From Halocaridina rubra (taxonomy: Eukaryota > Arthropoda > Malacostraca > Decapoda > Atyidae), in assembly GCA_037179515.1 (NCBI GenBank), contig JAXCGZ010017045.1, forward strand, positions 109,090 through 173,089: DNA of 64,000 bases. Direction: 5' to 3'. The position numbers were made by a program, and so were the translations under genes. The notes beneath the pieces are model-generated. The model searched no databases, was not told the DNA's origin, and saw only the letters and a program-made list of their open reading frames with translations. Within the stretch, counting starts at the first letter, position 1, and each line of letters opens with the position of its first letter. This document shows, one piece after another, positions 1 to 22,388 of the stretch.

Positions 1-24
1 ATTTATTTATTTATTTATTTATTA
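1..24. repeat. (ATTT)n microsatellite
   Basis: The window opens inside a tetranucleotide run. The rest of 1-457 is AT-rich presumed intron of the FReD gene with no other feature I can support. Confidence 0.8.
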
Positions 25-457
25 TAGATTCATAAATGTGCATAACGGTTTCTCCTCAAAATCTGATAGTTCCAGTCTATGAAATCGTTATCATCTGTTC
101 CTTATTTCCTTAAATATCATTATATTTATCCTATATACCCATCTGTGAAGGGTTTTACTAGAGTCTTTCTGTTAATATAGAGATATATAGAGATATCTAC
201 ATGAATCCTTTTAGCTTAGAAGTAAAGTATGTAAGTTCAGATTAATGTTATAGGACTGTCATCAGCCAAAACTTCTGTAAGTCTTGAAACCCCCAACATA
301 ATTTAGATTACAAGTACCTAATTAAAAATAACTTGAAAGCATATATTACTGAAAACTGAGATGATCACTAAATATGTATTAGATATAGGGATGGAAAACT
401 TCAAGTTCTCTAAACAAGTGAAATAACGGTGGCAGGAAAACCCCTATTTAGTCTTAC

Positions 458-564
458 CTTTTAGGGGGATCTGGGTAGATGCCATTGAGATGAGCTGCAT
501 AGCAAGCGTGGTACCACCAGCCTCCGCCCTTTTCAACGGCACAACTCTTGTTTCTGGACACATC
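458..564 (-). CDS. FReD gene, coding exon 6
   Basis: 107 nt between an AACAG acceptor and a GTAAGA donor. It encodes [20 protein letters not shown], then [15 protein letters not shown] and 2 nt. The donor shows that another exon follows, outside the window; I found no candidate in 1-457. Confidence 0.85.
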
Positions 565-3500
565 CTGTTGTAAGACAGTGATCAGTTAAGGCCCTACATC
601 AAGTTGCCATAATGTCTCTGTCTTATCGACATATTACTGAGAACATGAAATTTCAACTCGCATTACTTTTGATATATAGATACTTAGATCCGTTCAAGCA
701 TATATCCTGAACTCTCGCGGGATATTAAAGTAGATTAAACTAAATCCTCAGCCGTAATACGAAGTCACCCACAAGGATACAATTGTACTTGGCTTTCCAA
801 TTCAACCAGAAGCTTTGTATCATCATCTGTTTAATCATTTCTAGATAACATTCCTCTATATGGGTTCATAGTACTCTCATTCTGAACGCTCACAGGAAAT
901 GGAACAGAATATGCGGAAGTTCTGGTTGTGTTGAGAAACCATTCACATGTGTACCATTGTCAATACCTTCTTGTAACAGCCAAAAATCTAGTTCCGTTTT
1001 ATTCCCTTTGCTGATAGAATTCACAAAGATAGTTTTTATAAATACAGTCAACTTTTGTACTTCAATTTCGCGCATGTCTTGTGACTATTTACAACCAGCC
1101 ACAGCACAAATGAGATGTGAAAATATACATCAATGCAAACTTAGTGATTGAATATAGGTTTTCTATTAAGGAAGAGGCAACTTCATAAGTGTATTTGATC
1201 AAGCGGGGAAATAGACCCAGAGTGTTGCTAGGCCACTTGATGCCAACACCCTTCTATACACTTGATCACAGAAACTTACATGATCTCTGTCGAATGTTGA
1301 GAATCGTCTACCAGAATGGAAAGTTGAGAGCGCATCTCCAGCACTGCCAGAGTAATTCGATACAGATAGTCGATAACCATCAGCTTCAGGCCCCACTCTT
1401 ATTACCTAAATGAATGAATGAATAAATAAATGAACGTATTATAGAAAGAGATTATTGCAACGAATTTTCATCTATGGCAATAAATGAATGAAAACAAGCT
1501 TATCTTAGTGCTTATGGGAATTAAAGGAAGTTCCAGTTTATTTAAAGAAATAATGGACACAAATCAAATTAGCTAATGATGAAAATAAAAAAAAATCATA
1601 TTCAAATATCCATCTCATGTCATCTACTCAAATGTGAACACGACAGAAGTGTTTTTTTTTAAAACGTCTCAAGTACCAGACTTATAAACTAAAATAACAG
1701 GGTGTATCACAATAACGTGTGCACCACACATTACCATATACGCCACCAACATGACATACACTCCCTGAGAACTCTGTGGATAGCTCGGGATAGGTATTGC
1801 CTTCTTTAGAGACTTGGGGCTATTCAGCCAGGCAGCTCAAGGAATAATGACAACAACAACATATGGTATTTCAGCTGATATACTGAAAGCAACTGGTGCA
1901 TATTGCCAGTTCAATTTGTCATCTAATATACTGACATTAGTTATTTTTGCTAGCGACAGTCTGTCAATGCTGTCTCTCATCTCCAGCAGTGAACTTGCCA
2001 GCCTTTATTTTTACCTTATAATTTGCATACTTTGGTCCTAATTCGAAGTCCACCATGTCAATTCGCAACTCATATAGACCGCTGTGTGTCAGCTGGTGAA
2101 GAGCTTCCAGACCGATCCAGAACTCTGTATATAAGTCTCCAAATCCAAATTTATAGTCGTTCCAAGATCGATTGAAATCTTCTTGTACGTCACTGATAGT
2201 CCTGCAGTAAGACTTATAACTTAGTTTATTCTTTCTTGGAGTCAAACACTGGTATCAGTTTTATTTTGTGAATGGATACATCTCTTAAAAATACAGGTAT
2301 GTCAGGTAGTTGCCAATTCACAGTCTGCATCTTTGCTTTGTAGAAAATATTTCTCATTATGTAGTATATATGAAGAGTCTACGTTATTAGGAAGATTATA
2401 TACTATGTACATAACGAGGACAGCTTTTTAAACTTCAAATGCAGTGTGAATATTATTCCCATATGTGGATATTACCAAAACACAAAGTATAGTAATTATA
2501 AGACATTATATTGATGCTGAAAACAAGTTTCTTTTATTGGCTCTTGAATTGTTACAAAGAATATTACACTTCGCCCACCTTCTTTGGATGACTGTCCAAC
2601 CTCCTCCATCTGTAGCCATGTCGCAATAAACACTGAATGTGAATGGAAATATCTTGTATACCCCGCTTGCCTGAAATATTAATAAATATATAATCAGTCT
2701 GTAGATAAAAACACTTGTTTTACGATTTTAGTTTAATAGCTATTTTTTCTCTTGTTAGTCCTTCATAGTTGAGTGGATATGGGACCTGATTACCACTCGA
2801 AAGGGTGTTCCTTTAATTCTCCAGCTATACACTTTATTGCAAACTTTAAAATACACAACCACATGAGCCACCAACACTCCATATAATCACTGAAAGCTCT
2901 TGAGGAAAGCCCAGGCTTGGTACTGATATTCATTAGCAACTCAGGTCTGTTCGACCAGGCAGCTCAGGGAATAACAACATCTCCCCAGCTTTTAGTTTAT
3001 CACTTTTTTTTTTTTTTTTGGTCAGAACCACATGGGTATAAGAAGGAATGGGTACTTGCATCCCTGATTTGGCATCCCACGTGAAGTCAGCAGGCTTATT
3101 GAGTATAAATAATGTGAAATACGGGGTCTATGGAAATAAAGTATATAAGAGCCCAGGATTCGATAGCTTAACCTTGAATTTGGGTCATGAAAAAGTGACG
3201 ATGAACTGAGAATACGAGTAACTTGAGTTTAGATCGACTTTCAACTCTCGCGAACAAGGGCTTAGGTCAAGATGGGGCAAAACAACTCAAGTTAAATTGA
3301 CTTTTTGTCTCGTGAAAACATGGCTTAAATTTTTTTTTACCCGTTCCTCTTCTTCTTTACCTGCAATTCTTCCCATACCAATCATGTGGCTCATTAAGCC
3401 TTTTGAGGTAGTGGTTGATTTTGGCTCAAAGCTGTACAGTCAGCTGACTTTCCTGATGCCAACCTTACCAAAATAAATAAATAAATTGGATACCTTGATT

Positions 3501-3630
3501 CCAGCGTCTCTTAAAATTGTGCAATCCTGGATAACTTGAGTATTTATTGTTGTTCTACCTGTGAAGAAATGAATATCATTTTATTTTTACGGCAAAAATA
3601 TCTTATGGGAAATTTGCTTTAGAAAATTTG

Positions 3631-3704
<74 letters not shown>

Positions 3705-3823
3705 TCCGGTTTTACGTAACGGACTCCCTTTTCTACTAAGGGCTAGGACGGTTGCCTTCTTGCGAAGGACTTGCTTTGGCAGATATAATCGTTACCCTAA
3801 GTGCATGCCCTTGCTAACCTCGG

Positions 3824-3886
<63 letters not shown>

Positions 3887-4114
3887 CATACCTCTTGATT
3901 GACTTCGGAGAATTAAGTCAGTAATAGTTCGAAGTTCTTCCAGGATGGCAACATTACCCATAGTTGAGACATCATTGGACGATTCCATTCTGGAATTAGA
4001 TTTCAGTGTTGGACCCACACTCAGGGAAACACGGATACATTGAATAAGAATGAGAAGGCACAATACTCCATTCTGGGAGAGAATAAGTCTCACGTCAAGA
4101 TATATGTTCTTCAT
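458..4114 (-). CDS. Fibrinogen-related domain (FReD) secreted protein, 3' end missing
   Basis: Six coding exons read right to left: 4114-3892, 3558-3494, 2670-2579, 2201-2015, 1405-1280 and 564-458. All introns are GT/AG and all phases agree, giving 266 codons plus 2 nt. Residues 1-35 are a signal-peptide-like start with a hydrophobic core ([12 protein letters not shown]). Residues 36-80 have no recognised domain. The FReD follows: QDC (C87), [18 protein letters not shown] (C112), [67 protein letters not shown] (Ca2+-loop-like acidic residues) and KSC...GGGWWYHAC (C239, C252). The four cysteines fit the two usual FReD disulfides. In arthropods such proteins (tachylectin-5, ficolin-like) are secreted lectins that bind acetylated sugars in innate immunity; that role is inferred. 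The last exon, normally about 25 residues carrying the end of the binding pocket, lies left of position 1. Confidence 0.88.
1280..1405 (-). CDS. FReD gene, coding exon 5
   Basis: 126 nt (42 codons, phase 0 at both ends) between a TTTAG acceptor and a GTAAGT donor. It encodes [20 protein letters not shown] followed by ...[10 protein letters not shown]. Confidence 0.87.
1738..1860. repeat. Dispersed repeat family Y, copy 1
   Basis: This FReD-intron segment (CACCAACATGACATACACTC ... CAGCCAGGCAGCTCAAGGAA, then an (ACA)n-like tail) has relatives at 2868-2990 and 52235-52350. The A-rich or ACA tail suggests a retroposed short element. Confidence 0.55.
2015..2201 (-). CDS. FReD gene, coding exon 4
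   Basis: 187 nt from a CTGCAG acceptor to a GTAAAA donor. It encodes [28 protein letters not shown] and [11 protein letters not shown], the strongest family signature of the gene, and ends in YANYK. Confidence 0.9.
2579..2670 (-). CDS. FReD gene, coding exon 3
   Basis: 92 nt between a TTTCAG acceptor and a GTGGGC donor encode [10 protein letters not shown]...[17 protein letters not shown]. This is the hallmark N-terminal half of the FReD A subdomain. Confidence 0.85.
2868..2990. repeat. Dispersed repeat family Y, copy 2
   Basis: Shares the blocks CCACCAACACTCCATA, AAGCCCAGGCTTGG and GACCAGGCAGCTCAGGGAAT with the copies at 1738 and 52235. Confidence 0.55.
3494..3558 (-). CDS. FReD gene, coding exon 2
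   Basis: A CAG acceptor and GTATCC donor frame 65 nt encoding [21 protein letters not shown]. The incoming phase completes a Gly codon with exon 1. The QDC cysteine starts the fibrinogen-like domain. Confidence 0.75.
3632..3703. repeat. (TAA)n microsatellite
   Basis: About 24 uninterrupted TAA units. With the second TAA tract at 3823-3884 it brackets a SINE fragment, so one tract may derive from the SINE's 3' tail. Confidence 0.9.
3706..3824 (-). mobile_element. SINE family S1, copy a (tRNA head missing)
   Basis: Matches the body shared by about eight loci here: ACGGACTCCCTTTTCTACTA, AGGGCTAGGACGG, CTTCTTGCGAAGGACTT and TGCCCTTGCTAACCTCGG. The element's own direction is the complement strand. 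The tRNA-like 5' head seen at 27172 is absent. Confidence 0.65.
3892..4114 (-). CDS. FReD gene, coding exon 1 (signal peptide)
   Basis: The ATG is at 4114-4112. The reading frame gives [13 protein letters not shown] followed by a hydrophobic stretch, and ends ...LRSQSR plus one base before donor GTATGC. A CCAG acceptor (CAG at 4125-4123) sits just upstream of the ATG, so at least one untranslated 5' exon is expected further right. A (TAA)n tract abuts the donor side. Confidence 0.75.
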
Positions 4115-4147
4115 ATTTTTACCTGGAAGAAAAAAAAATAAAATAAA

Positions 4148-4151
<4 letters not shown>

Positions 4152-4233
<82 letters not shown>
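4152..4233. repeat. (TA)n microsatellite
   Basis: About 82 bp of pure TA just upstream of the first coding exon of the FReD gene, followed by an (ATC)n-like run (4236-4255). Confidence 0.9.
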
Positions 4234-4236
<3 letters not shown>

Positions 4237-4289
4237 TATCATCATCATCATCATCACTATCAAATCTCTCGGCTTCTCCCATCAGAAGT

Positions 4290-4600
4290 CAGCGCAGTCC
4301 TATCCCCTGTATCCTCCTATGTCACACCACACACCCTCATGTCCTCCCTCACTACATCTATAAATTTATACTGGATATGGGTGGGGTCAATCCAAGTGAG
4401 GAGCAGAACAGCTCTGCCTCCCGTAGTTTCTTGTCTCTTAATCTGCATTTCCCTCTTGCTTCCCCTGGGGCGGAGGGTCAATAGTACCACCTCCATGTTC
4501 CCCTAAGTGTTGCAAAAGTCGATTAAATTGGACGGAGCGGGGGGACTGAGAATCCCATATACAAATTCCTTCTGCAAAGAGTCAAAGATTTAATATGACT
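4290..4600. repeat. GC-richer dispersed repeat (family Z), copy 1
   Basis: Unlike its AT-rich surroundings, this block has C/G runs and the phrase ACCACCTCCATGTTCCCC, then AAAGTCGATTAAATTGGACGG. Related text occurs at 27860-28175 and 52520-52645, so it is a dispersed repeat. No coding sequence was recognised. 4600-5070 shows nothing further. Confidence 0.45.
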
Positions 4601-5071
4601 CAGCCAACCCCCTTATAAATGACTACAAAGAAAAGGATATCCTACATACCTTTTATTTCAAGTCTGTTCATTATTAAAGCTGAAACTAACCAGTGGACAT
4701 AACTCAATTAACTATTTCAGCGAGATTCGACTGTCAAGGTTTCATCAATTCTCAACAATTTCTTTGCCCCAGTTGAAGCCCAAGCTATCATACCATTCTC
4801 TCTCTAAGAGTGATAATTTTATCAATTACATCATAATTCTGAAATAAAAAAAAATAGTGCTAATATATTCCATTTTCATATATCACAGTACTCGTTTCAT
4901 CGATGAATGAACAAATAGTGAGGATATTGCTTGTTTCTCGTACGTTTGGTAGAGATGATTATGTGACTTTAATGTAAACAAAGGGTCAAAAATCACTTAG
5001 CAGCCTCTTGCATTGCTATGTTAATGGCTAGATTTATTTTTAATTTCCCTGTCTGTCTACCCTCGTTAATT

Positions 5072-5281
<210 letters not shown>

Positions 5282-5403
5282 AAATGAATAAATAGATAAT
5301 ATAATGTAAGCTATGGGGATCACGGTTTTTCTGAACCTGAAACCTATTTATACTATTGGGTGAACAAAGGCAATTAGTACAAGAATAATCTGTGTAAGAG
5401 TTT

Positions 5404-5482
5404 CTTCCTCTCCCAGGATTCAAACCCTGTATCTATCGGTTGCTAGCTGAGTGTGTTTACCATTACATCACAAGGTGTAAGT
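5404..5482 (-). mobile_element. tRNA-like SINE head or tRNA pseudogene
   Basis: On the complement strand this reads TGATGTAATGG (A-box-like) and then GGGTTTGAATCCTGGGAG (B-box-like, GGTTTGAATCC). The spacing suits a tRNA-derived promoter. No matched acceptor stem is evident, so a SINE remnant is more likely than a working tRNA gene. Confidence 0.45.
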
Positions 5483-5602
5483 TATCACTAAGAATACTTC
5501 AAATCAAGAAAATGAAAATGAAAGGCTATAGCATAGCAGAAAAAAAATATAAATGATGTGCATGGGTTTGGATCAATCTACAGGATATTTTTACGTATTC
5601 AG

Positions 5603-5603
<1 letters not shown>

Positions 5604-5676
<73 letters not shown>
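5604..5676. repeat. (TC)n microsatellite
   Basis: About 36 CT units, directly followed by a 350-bp TA tract. It lies in the likely upstream region of THOC7. Confidence 0.9.
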
Positions 5677-5680
<4 letters not shown>

Positions 5681-5681
5681 T

Positions 5682-6044
<363 letters not shown>

Positions 6045-6239
6045 AATACTAAGAAATTCGACAAATAAAGTAATGAGGGAACTGAATTAAAGGCTGTCCT
6101 AAACCATAAGAAAATGAAGAAGAAGATACGGAGCCCAAACGTAAACAAAACGTCTGCACGAAGCGTCACCGGCAATATTCATTAATTTGTATTATAATTT
6201 ATTGTTTGTGACGAGATATTATACCTTTGATCTCCAATA

Positions 6240-14083
<7,844 letters not shown>

Positions 14084-14500
14084 ATTCCCATTTTGTAAGG
14101 TTAGTTCCTCTAATTTCATTGGATTATTTACTATACATTTATATATTGTATTTTTATGTATGTATGAGTTCATTTCATACTACTATATTTGTGATATATA
14201 TAAGGAACTTTTTTTTTTTTATCTATTTCAGCCAGTTGTCCAGCTGCAGTTCTTGTAGAAAGTACATGTTTTACACTACTAGTGCGTTTTTCTAGAGCAG
14301 TTTTATGATAAACCTACTGTCAATTTGTAAAATCCTTTATGGGTTTCTGTATTCTAAACAAATGGAAAATATGTATACATAACTACAGTACTTGAAAGCT
14401 GTAACAAAATATCATGGAATACTTTTGAATTTACATTACATTTTAGTATTGTGTTTTGTTTATTTTCTATGACCAAATAAATATGTTTAGCGTATAACAG
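14084..14500 (+). other. THOC7: THOC7 3' untranslated region
   Basis: AT-rich, without ORFs of interest. The canonical AATAAA at 14476-14481 marks a probable end near 14500. Confidence 0.6.
14476..14481 (+). promoter_or_regulatory. Polyadenylation signal of THOC7
   Basis: AATAAA about 390 nt after the stop codon, followed by T/G-rich sequence (ATATGTTTAGCG...). Confidence 0.55.
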
Positions 14501-15244
14501 TGGTTTGAATCTCACAGCCTCTCACCCTCGTAATTCGTACATTTGGTCTTGTCCGTTTGTGACTGCAACTTCCGTAGTGTGCAACTCGAGGCAGTAAACC
14601 TTTGATGTACAAATTCATTCTTTTCTATCTTGTGTATCATGTCTGTCAAAGTCTCCAAACTATTGTTAGTGTTGCCTGAGAGACAGGATATTTTAGTGAC
14701 TTTGAAACAAAATGGAAAAACTAATTAAGCAACTTAGCACTTTTTCAAGGAAGTACCAGTAGTAAGCAGAATAAAAAAAAAATTATAAGGCTACTGAAAC
14801 AAGTTATTCGTGTCACCTTTATTTTATAAAGTTTGAGTGAAATAGGTAGAGAATAAAATGGAAACCTAGTCTCAAGCACAAATTCAACATAGTTCAAAAT
14901 AAAAAAGTTTTTTTTTTTATATATTTATCGTACATTTAACATTATTGCGTCACTGTCCTTCTGCAGGTAGCCTAGTCTTGTGATTTAGTGCCTTCATTTC
15001 TTTAAGGGTTACAAGTCACACTTTTTTTCTTATCTTTGCTAAAACAATCCAAAGGAAAAACTCTTCCAGAAATGGGATTACTAATAAAAATAGAGTTCTC
15101 ATTAGATTGTGGTTAAGTATTAAATTTTATTTTTTTGGTTAGAGGAAGGCAGCATGCCCTAAAAATCTAGTTCAGAGAGACTGTGGGTGAAAAAAATTAT
15201 TTCAAGCATCAGCTGTTGTTAGTTCCCAACTAGAAAAGTGACAA

Positions 15245-15362
15245 GTTTTTGAGCCCACCCTGGGGTGAGAGGAAGGGCATCCAGCCTTAATTCCCCTGTT
15301 CCAACCCCACTTGAAAGGGGATCAATAGGGACACTTTAATCCGCAAACAACATTTTATAATT
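15245..15362. repeat. Dispersed repeat family X, copy 1
   Basis: GAGCCCACCCTGGGGTGAGA and GAAGGGCATCCAGCCTTAAT recur at 59497-59580 and, in part, at 56968-57060. Probably the 3' part of a SINE. The surrounding 14500-16100 has no gene I recognise. Confidence 0.5.
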
Positions 15363-15395
15363 GTGTGAGCTTTATCCAGGCACAAAATTAGTTGT

Positions 15396-15562
15396 GATAG
15401 GTTTTTACGTTTTGGACTCCTTTTCTACTAAAGAACTAGGATGGTGCCTTCTTTGCAAAGGACTTTGTTTTTGGCAGATGTTGTCGTTACCCTGATTGAA
15501 TGCCCTTTCTAACCACGTAACGACTCAAAGTCGCGAGTCCTACCACTTCGCCACGGTGAACA
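15396..15562 (-). mobile_element. SINE family S1, copy b
   Basis: Shares TTTTACGTTTTGGACTCC, TTTTCTACTAAAG, GCAAAGGACTTTG and TGAATGCCCTTTCTAACC with the other copies, and includes the tRNA-like head (GACTCAAAGTCGCGAGTCCT...CCACGGTGA on the plus strand). Confidence 0.7.
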
Positions 15563-16132
15563 TTGGCACAAAACTGGAGGGGTGGGGATTAGTCAGCAGT
15601 ACCCGATAGGAACTCTTTACCCACAACCTCTCACGTCCTCATTACTTGGGCAAGCTGAGATAAAGAATATACAGAGAAAAAGTGCAACCTCAGTACTCTA
15701 CCTGTAAATCAACAAAAAGTAGTATAAGCCAGTTTGAGGGGTTGAAGAACAGATACAGGAATAGGGTAACTACATAGTATAAAGCCGAGATAACATGAAG
15801 TTGAAATATCAGTTATGATTATTTAAGTCTGCCTCTCACCAACCAGCTAATGGGCTTGTTTTGTTGTCCCAGTTAAAAAATACCATCATAAATAAGCACC
15901 ACAGATGCAGTGACTTGTATATAGATGACTTAATTTGCAGTCCAGTAGCATTTTCTAAAGAGGGCTTTATGATGTGAATGCTTGTTAAATGTATCATTAA
16001 ATAATGAGTACATAATGTGTTTGCAGCAATATGTTCTTATTGCGTATATATTGGAATTTTGTATAAAGTACTTTATGGTCATTTAATTATGCAACAGTGA
16101 AATTTGAAGCACTGACATACACTCAAGCTGGG

Positions 16133-18111
<1,979 letters not shown>

Positions 18112-18689
18112 ACTACACTATAAATATATGTACTGGGTATTGAAAATTTATCTGTACAACTTCTTCTTGTAATAGTCGATCACAAAGCACAATAATTCCG
18201 GTGTTGTGCCATTTTACAGAGACACTAATTTTTTCTGCATGAAGATGAAACATTTTTGTTTGTTTGTACCAAGTTTGTTTCTCTTGCACCAAGTTTTGAC
18301 ATTTTACTTCCCTAGTTTTCCAAAATGAATGCACATGCTGAATGATTTATTTGAACCAAGACCAAAGAAGGTATTAAATTTCAACAGAACTTCCATCAGA
18401 GAGACAAATCATACGGCTTGATGTCGGAAAATCTTGCTGGCCAGTGACTTGCACCTCCGCTTCTGGTACTGAGCGCATGATGGATGAGTTCTGGTAAAGT
18501 TAGTTCTGATAAGTTCTAAACCTTCATTGGACTTACGTGTCTAATCTGGTGTTAATAAATGAGTCAACACATTGTGATTTTACCTGTGCAGTGAGGATCC
18601 TTTAATTTAAAATAAGCCCTGGTTGGCACATTGCAAAGTAAAGATATTGAAAAACATTAGGTTAAGCATTCAACAAGTCTCACACACAC

Positions 18690-18872
18690 CGGGAGATTTT
18701 TTGGATCTAGTAAAGATTAGTGACCCCCCAGTACATTAAATAACCCGTAAATTGTCATTTAGGTTAAATCAGGTTAGTTCAATGCCTAACCTACCCTAAC
18801 CTAGCATTTTATAGGGATATTTAATAAACTGGAGGCTGCTAATCTCTACATGATATATCAAATTGTGCAGGT
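18690..18872. mobile_element. Foldback MITE family F1, copy 1
   Basis: Left arm GATTAGTGACCCCCCAGTAC ATTAAATAACCC matches the complement of the right arm (GGGATATTTAATAAACTGGAGGCTGCTAATC). The centre carries AACCTAACC-type text. A relative lies at 40745-40915. Confidence 0.7.
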
Positions 18873-18899
18873 TGGCATTATAGCTATTCTTTGCCTTCT

Positions 18900-21800
18900 A
18901 CTGTTCAAATGGACCTTGATTAGCACCGACTGAGGCAATATGAATTTCGACCCAACTCCAATGGGTCAGCGCCTGGTAATAAAGCAGAACTAAATAATTT
19001 AAACTGATGATTACCAACTCATGTCAAGCTCGTTAAGACCGTGTTCATATTAAACGAGTTGTTTTGTACAACTGCTCTGAAGTCACTTACTGTTCCAGGT
19101 TACATATATTTACAAATCACTGGAGTATGAAATTCCACTAACGGTCACCTGTTCAATACACATTCAACTCCTCCATATGAACACAGTATGTTGCCGTGTT
19201 TACATCACAGGATTTGCACATCAAATAGACAAGGGGCGTCCTAATTTTGTATCAACATTTCACTTTAGAAATGTTAAGTCAGATTCTTAGAGAATATATC
19301 ACATCATATCTATAGTTACAATGTGAAGTGCAGCGGGCAACTGAATGAACATAGTACACAGTGGATTTTAATTACCCTTCTCGTTCGTTATAAATTTAGC
19401 CAATAGAACAAGAGTTTTCCTAGTCTTAAATACAGGTATATGCAGTCGTTATCTCTTATATTTTGATGCTCGTTGAATATGTGATGCCTACCTCCAATGT
19501 GAACACAGACGAAAAATACAGTAACATATATCTGTCTCATCTGAATTATCTTCAATTGGGAATTCAAATATTTTGTAGAATTTTTCCAATAGGAATCCCA
19601 AATATTTTGTGGAATTATTCCTAAGCAATATGTAGCCTCGGGAGAAGCATTACTAGACTGGTCTTAAGAACACTAACGTTTTTTCCACGAAATTTCCACA
19701 ATTAACAGTCAAATTTCATAATTTGTCAGTATTTTGTTAAGCTATTTAGGAAAATGTGTGGCTAAAACCTTATCATTCGCAGGATTTCAACAAGCTGCAG
19801 ATCTGTTCGACCTATTCTAAGGTAGATAAATGTGAAGAGAATAATTCTTCAATATTTGGTAATGCCAGCTCTATTACTCTTTGTACAATTAAATGGTTCA
19901 TTCATATATCATTAGAAATATAGAGAATTTTCTACATAGAAATATGAGATAAATTACAATATTTAAAACAGTATAGCTTTTCCCTCTGGATAAAATCCTA
20001 ATATAAACATCATTAACATTTATAACTTTTCCTGTATATATATTCTCCTCTCTTTATCTCTATCACTTTAACTTATACATTATCACACTATAAAATATTT
20101 TAAAGGAGTCTATGTATTGCATTTTAAAAATAGCTTTACATGGTACAGCATTTTGTTTTCCAGGTCTACATATAAAGAATATTAGCATATGAGGCACGAA
20201 AATTTCAGAGACGAAACGTAAACTTACTTTACCTATTTGAGAAGAAAGTGAAAAAAAAAAATCACATACGAGAATCCTAGTTTTTTGCAGTAGTTTTACA
20301 AAAAAGCAGTGTTTATATGTTCTCAAAAAACATTTTTGAAGGTGCTCAAGCTTAAAAAATAAAAAAATCGTAACTAATTCGTTTTCACTACTTATGGCGT
20401 ATGTAATAATACCACGATACGGCGTAATGTTGACGTGAAGTCTAAATTAGATATGTCGTTCTTTTTTCACACTCTTTCCAATCACATTAATAATAATGCC
20501 TTAAACGGCGTTAATAATTTAAGAATTAACATTAATAGACCAAGCTTACTGATGTTAAATTGGACAATTATATTGGCTACTGTATACAGGTATGTTTCAA
20601 ATAATGGTGATAACTATCAAAGCCAAGATTGACATCAGTACTTCACCCAGGCAGTAGATTCAAGTAATTTACCCCAACATTAATACAAACTTTGAATATG
20701 ATGCAGGCTCGAAATCTACCCAATATTTTAACTGATTTGCACAGTTTAAAGGCACCTTAGCCCCATAAAGGCGGATTGCGTCATCTCACGAGCACGTGCA
20801 CTGGACCCAGTCGACATCTAATTCCGCGGGCTTGATTTAAAGCAAAATGAGCGCCAGAACACTTCCTATGGCATGCCAATATTTTCTGGCATTGTGTGAC
20901 ATCTTTTCTCCCCCCCCATATAAAGTATTCTTCGAAGATGAATGTTAGTGTGTAATCAAACACAATCAAGGCAGGATGATTTGCGTAGATTGCCTGGCTT
21001 TTGAGGGTTACGTTACAGGTCAAACTGCAGTTTTCAGATATCGGTGGATCTGACAGTAATTATGGTATATTCCTTAACACCAGTATGCAAGGCCTTGTAT
21101 AAAAGGTTTTTTCACAATTTACAGTTTCCTTCATATTGATAAAGACTTAAAATAATATAGAGAAGAGGATATTATCCTGTTACATTCTTTTATAACTGAT
21201 GCTGTCACATGCTCTCGAACGACTTTTTCTATTTTAAACATCACATTCAAATTACTTTATTCTATACAATCTTGAGTTCACAGTTCAGTATACCAGTATT
21301 ATGTCTATTGGAAGGATTAAAGATATTTTTTAGCCATTCACACAACAGCGTCAATAATATATTTTCAAATTAATATACCTGTTTGGATACAGTCTTTTTA
21401 AGTTTAATACAATGAAAGACACCTGGAAAATACACATCCCTTATAAATTCAATCATTTCAATCACTTTTGCACAAAGTTTCACGAAGTTCAAATAAGTCA
21501 TACAGTGTTATAGGCAATATTTTTTTCATTATTTTTAAAATATTCCAAGCCTTCACTTTTCATTTAAGCACACAAGCGGAGGGGTTCCTCAAGGGAAACA
21601 TCCCTTCAAGATGTCTTTGAAAATCAAAGAATTTTACCTTATTATTTTTAACTCACACTACACACTGGTGCTGCAACTAGTAGGTGAGCAATATAGCAAG
21701 CTCTCTATCTTCCAAGTGAGGCAAAGATAACCTCGCTGTGCTAACACGTACTGTGATCACCTTAAAAAAAGTGCAGAGAGAATATGTCGAGTGCAAAAGA

Positions 21801-22380
21801 GCTAAACAATAACAACAACAGCAACAACAACAACTAATGCTCAGGGGCTGAATGCAGTAATAGTTATGGAGATATTCTTACGATATACGATAACCTAAAC
21901 GGTGGTGTAACCTTACAATTTTTTTTTATTTCTATTCCTATAAAAAGCCGAGCTTTTCCATTATATATATTCCCACTAAGTTTAATCATTTACATGAACT
22001 TCCCCCACACCTGGGAAACATTTACAGAGTGACACGAGGGGAACCAATTGGAGGGCAAAAACTCCTCAAGACAAATATTTGTTACAACATTCTGGTTAAC
22101 ACCGTCATTTAAGATAACTTCTCTTTCAAGAAGATCTCTAAAATCATTAGTGAATCCAGCCACAGGAATGAATATTACTGGTTTCGTGACCACCCTCTTG
22201 GTGAAGCAACAGATTCAATTAGGATGTGGGAAGGGGGGTAAACTACTCAACCAGATGTTGGCAGCTCAGCATATCCAATTAGAGCTGATACGAAGTCCTT
22301 TATGATAATTATTCTATCCATAACGATATGTATGCAGGGCCTCTCACTCACAACGTTTGGTGTGTGCAAAGAGGTGAATG
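18900..22380. other. Intergenic stretch without a recognised gene
   Basis: AT-rich sequence between THOC7 and STAC. Open frames here are short, lack family motifs and have no neighbouring splice-consistent partners. Part could be an extended STAC 3' untranslated region, but nothing in the sequence proves it. Confidence 0.4.
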
Positions 22381-22388
22381 TATTTCGG

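Noticed and set aside
1..457. Final exon of the FReD gene
   Set aside because: No acceptor followed by a FReD C-terminal pattern (aromatic and Lys/Met-rich end) could be found on the minus strand, so it is left as missing.
3628..3924. Open frame with poly-Ile and poly-Asn over the TAA tracts
   Set aside because: Product of trinucleotide repeats plus a SINE fragment, opposite in strand to the real FReD exon.
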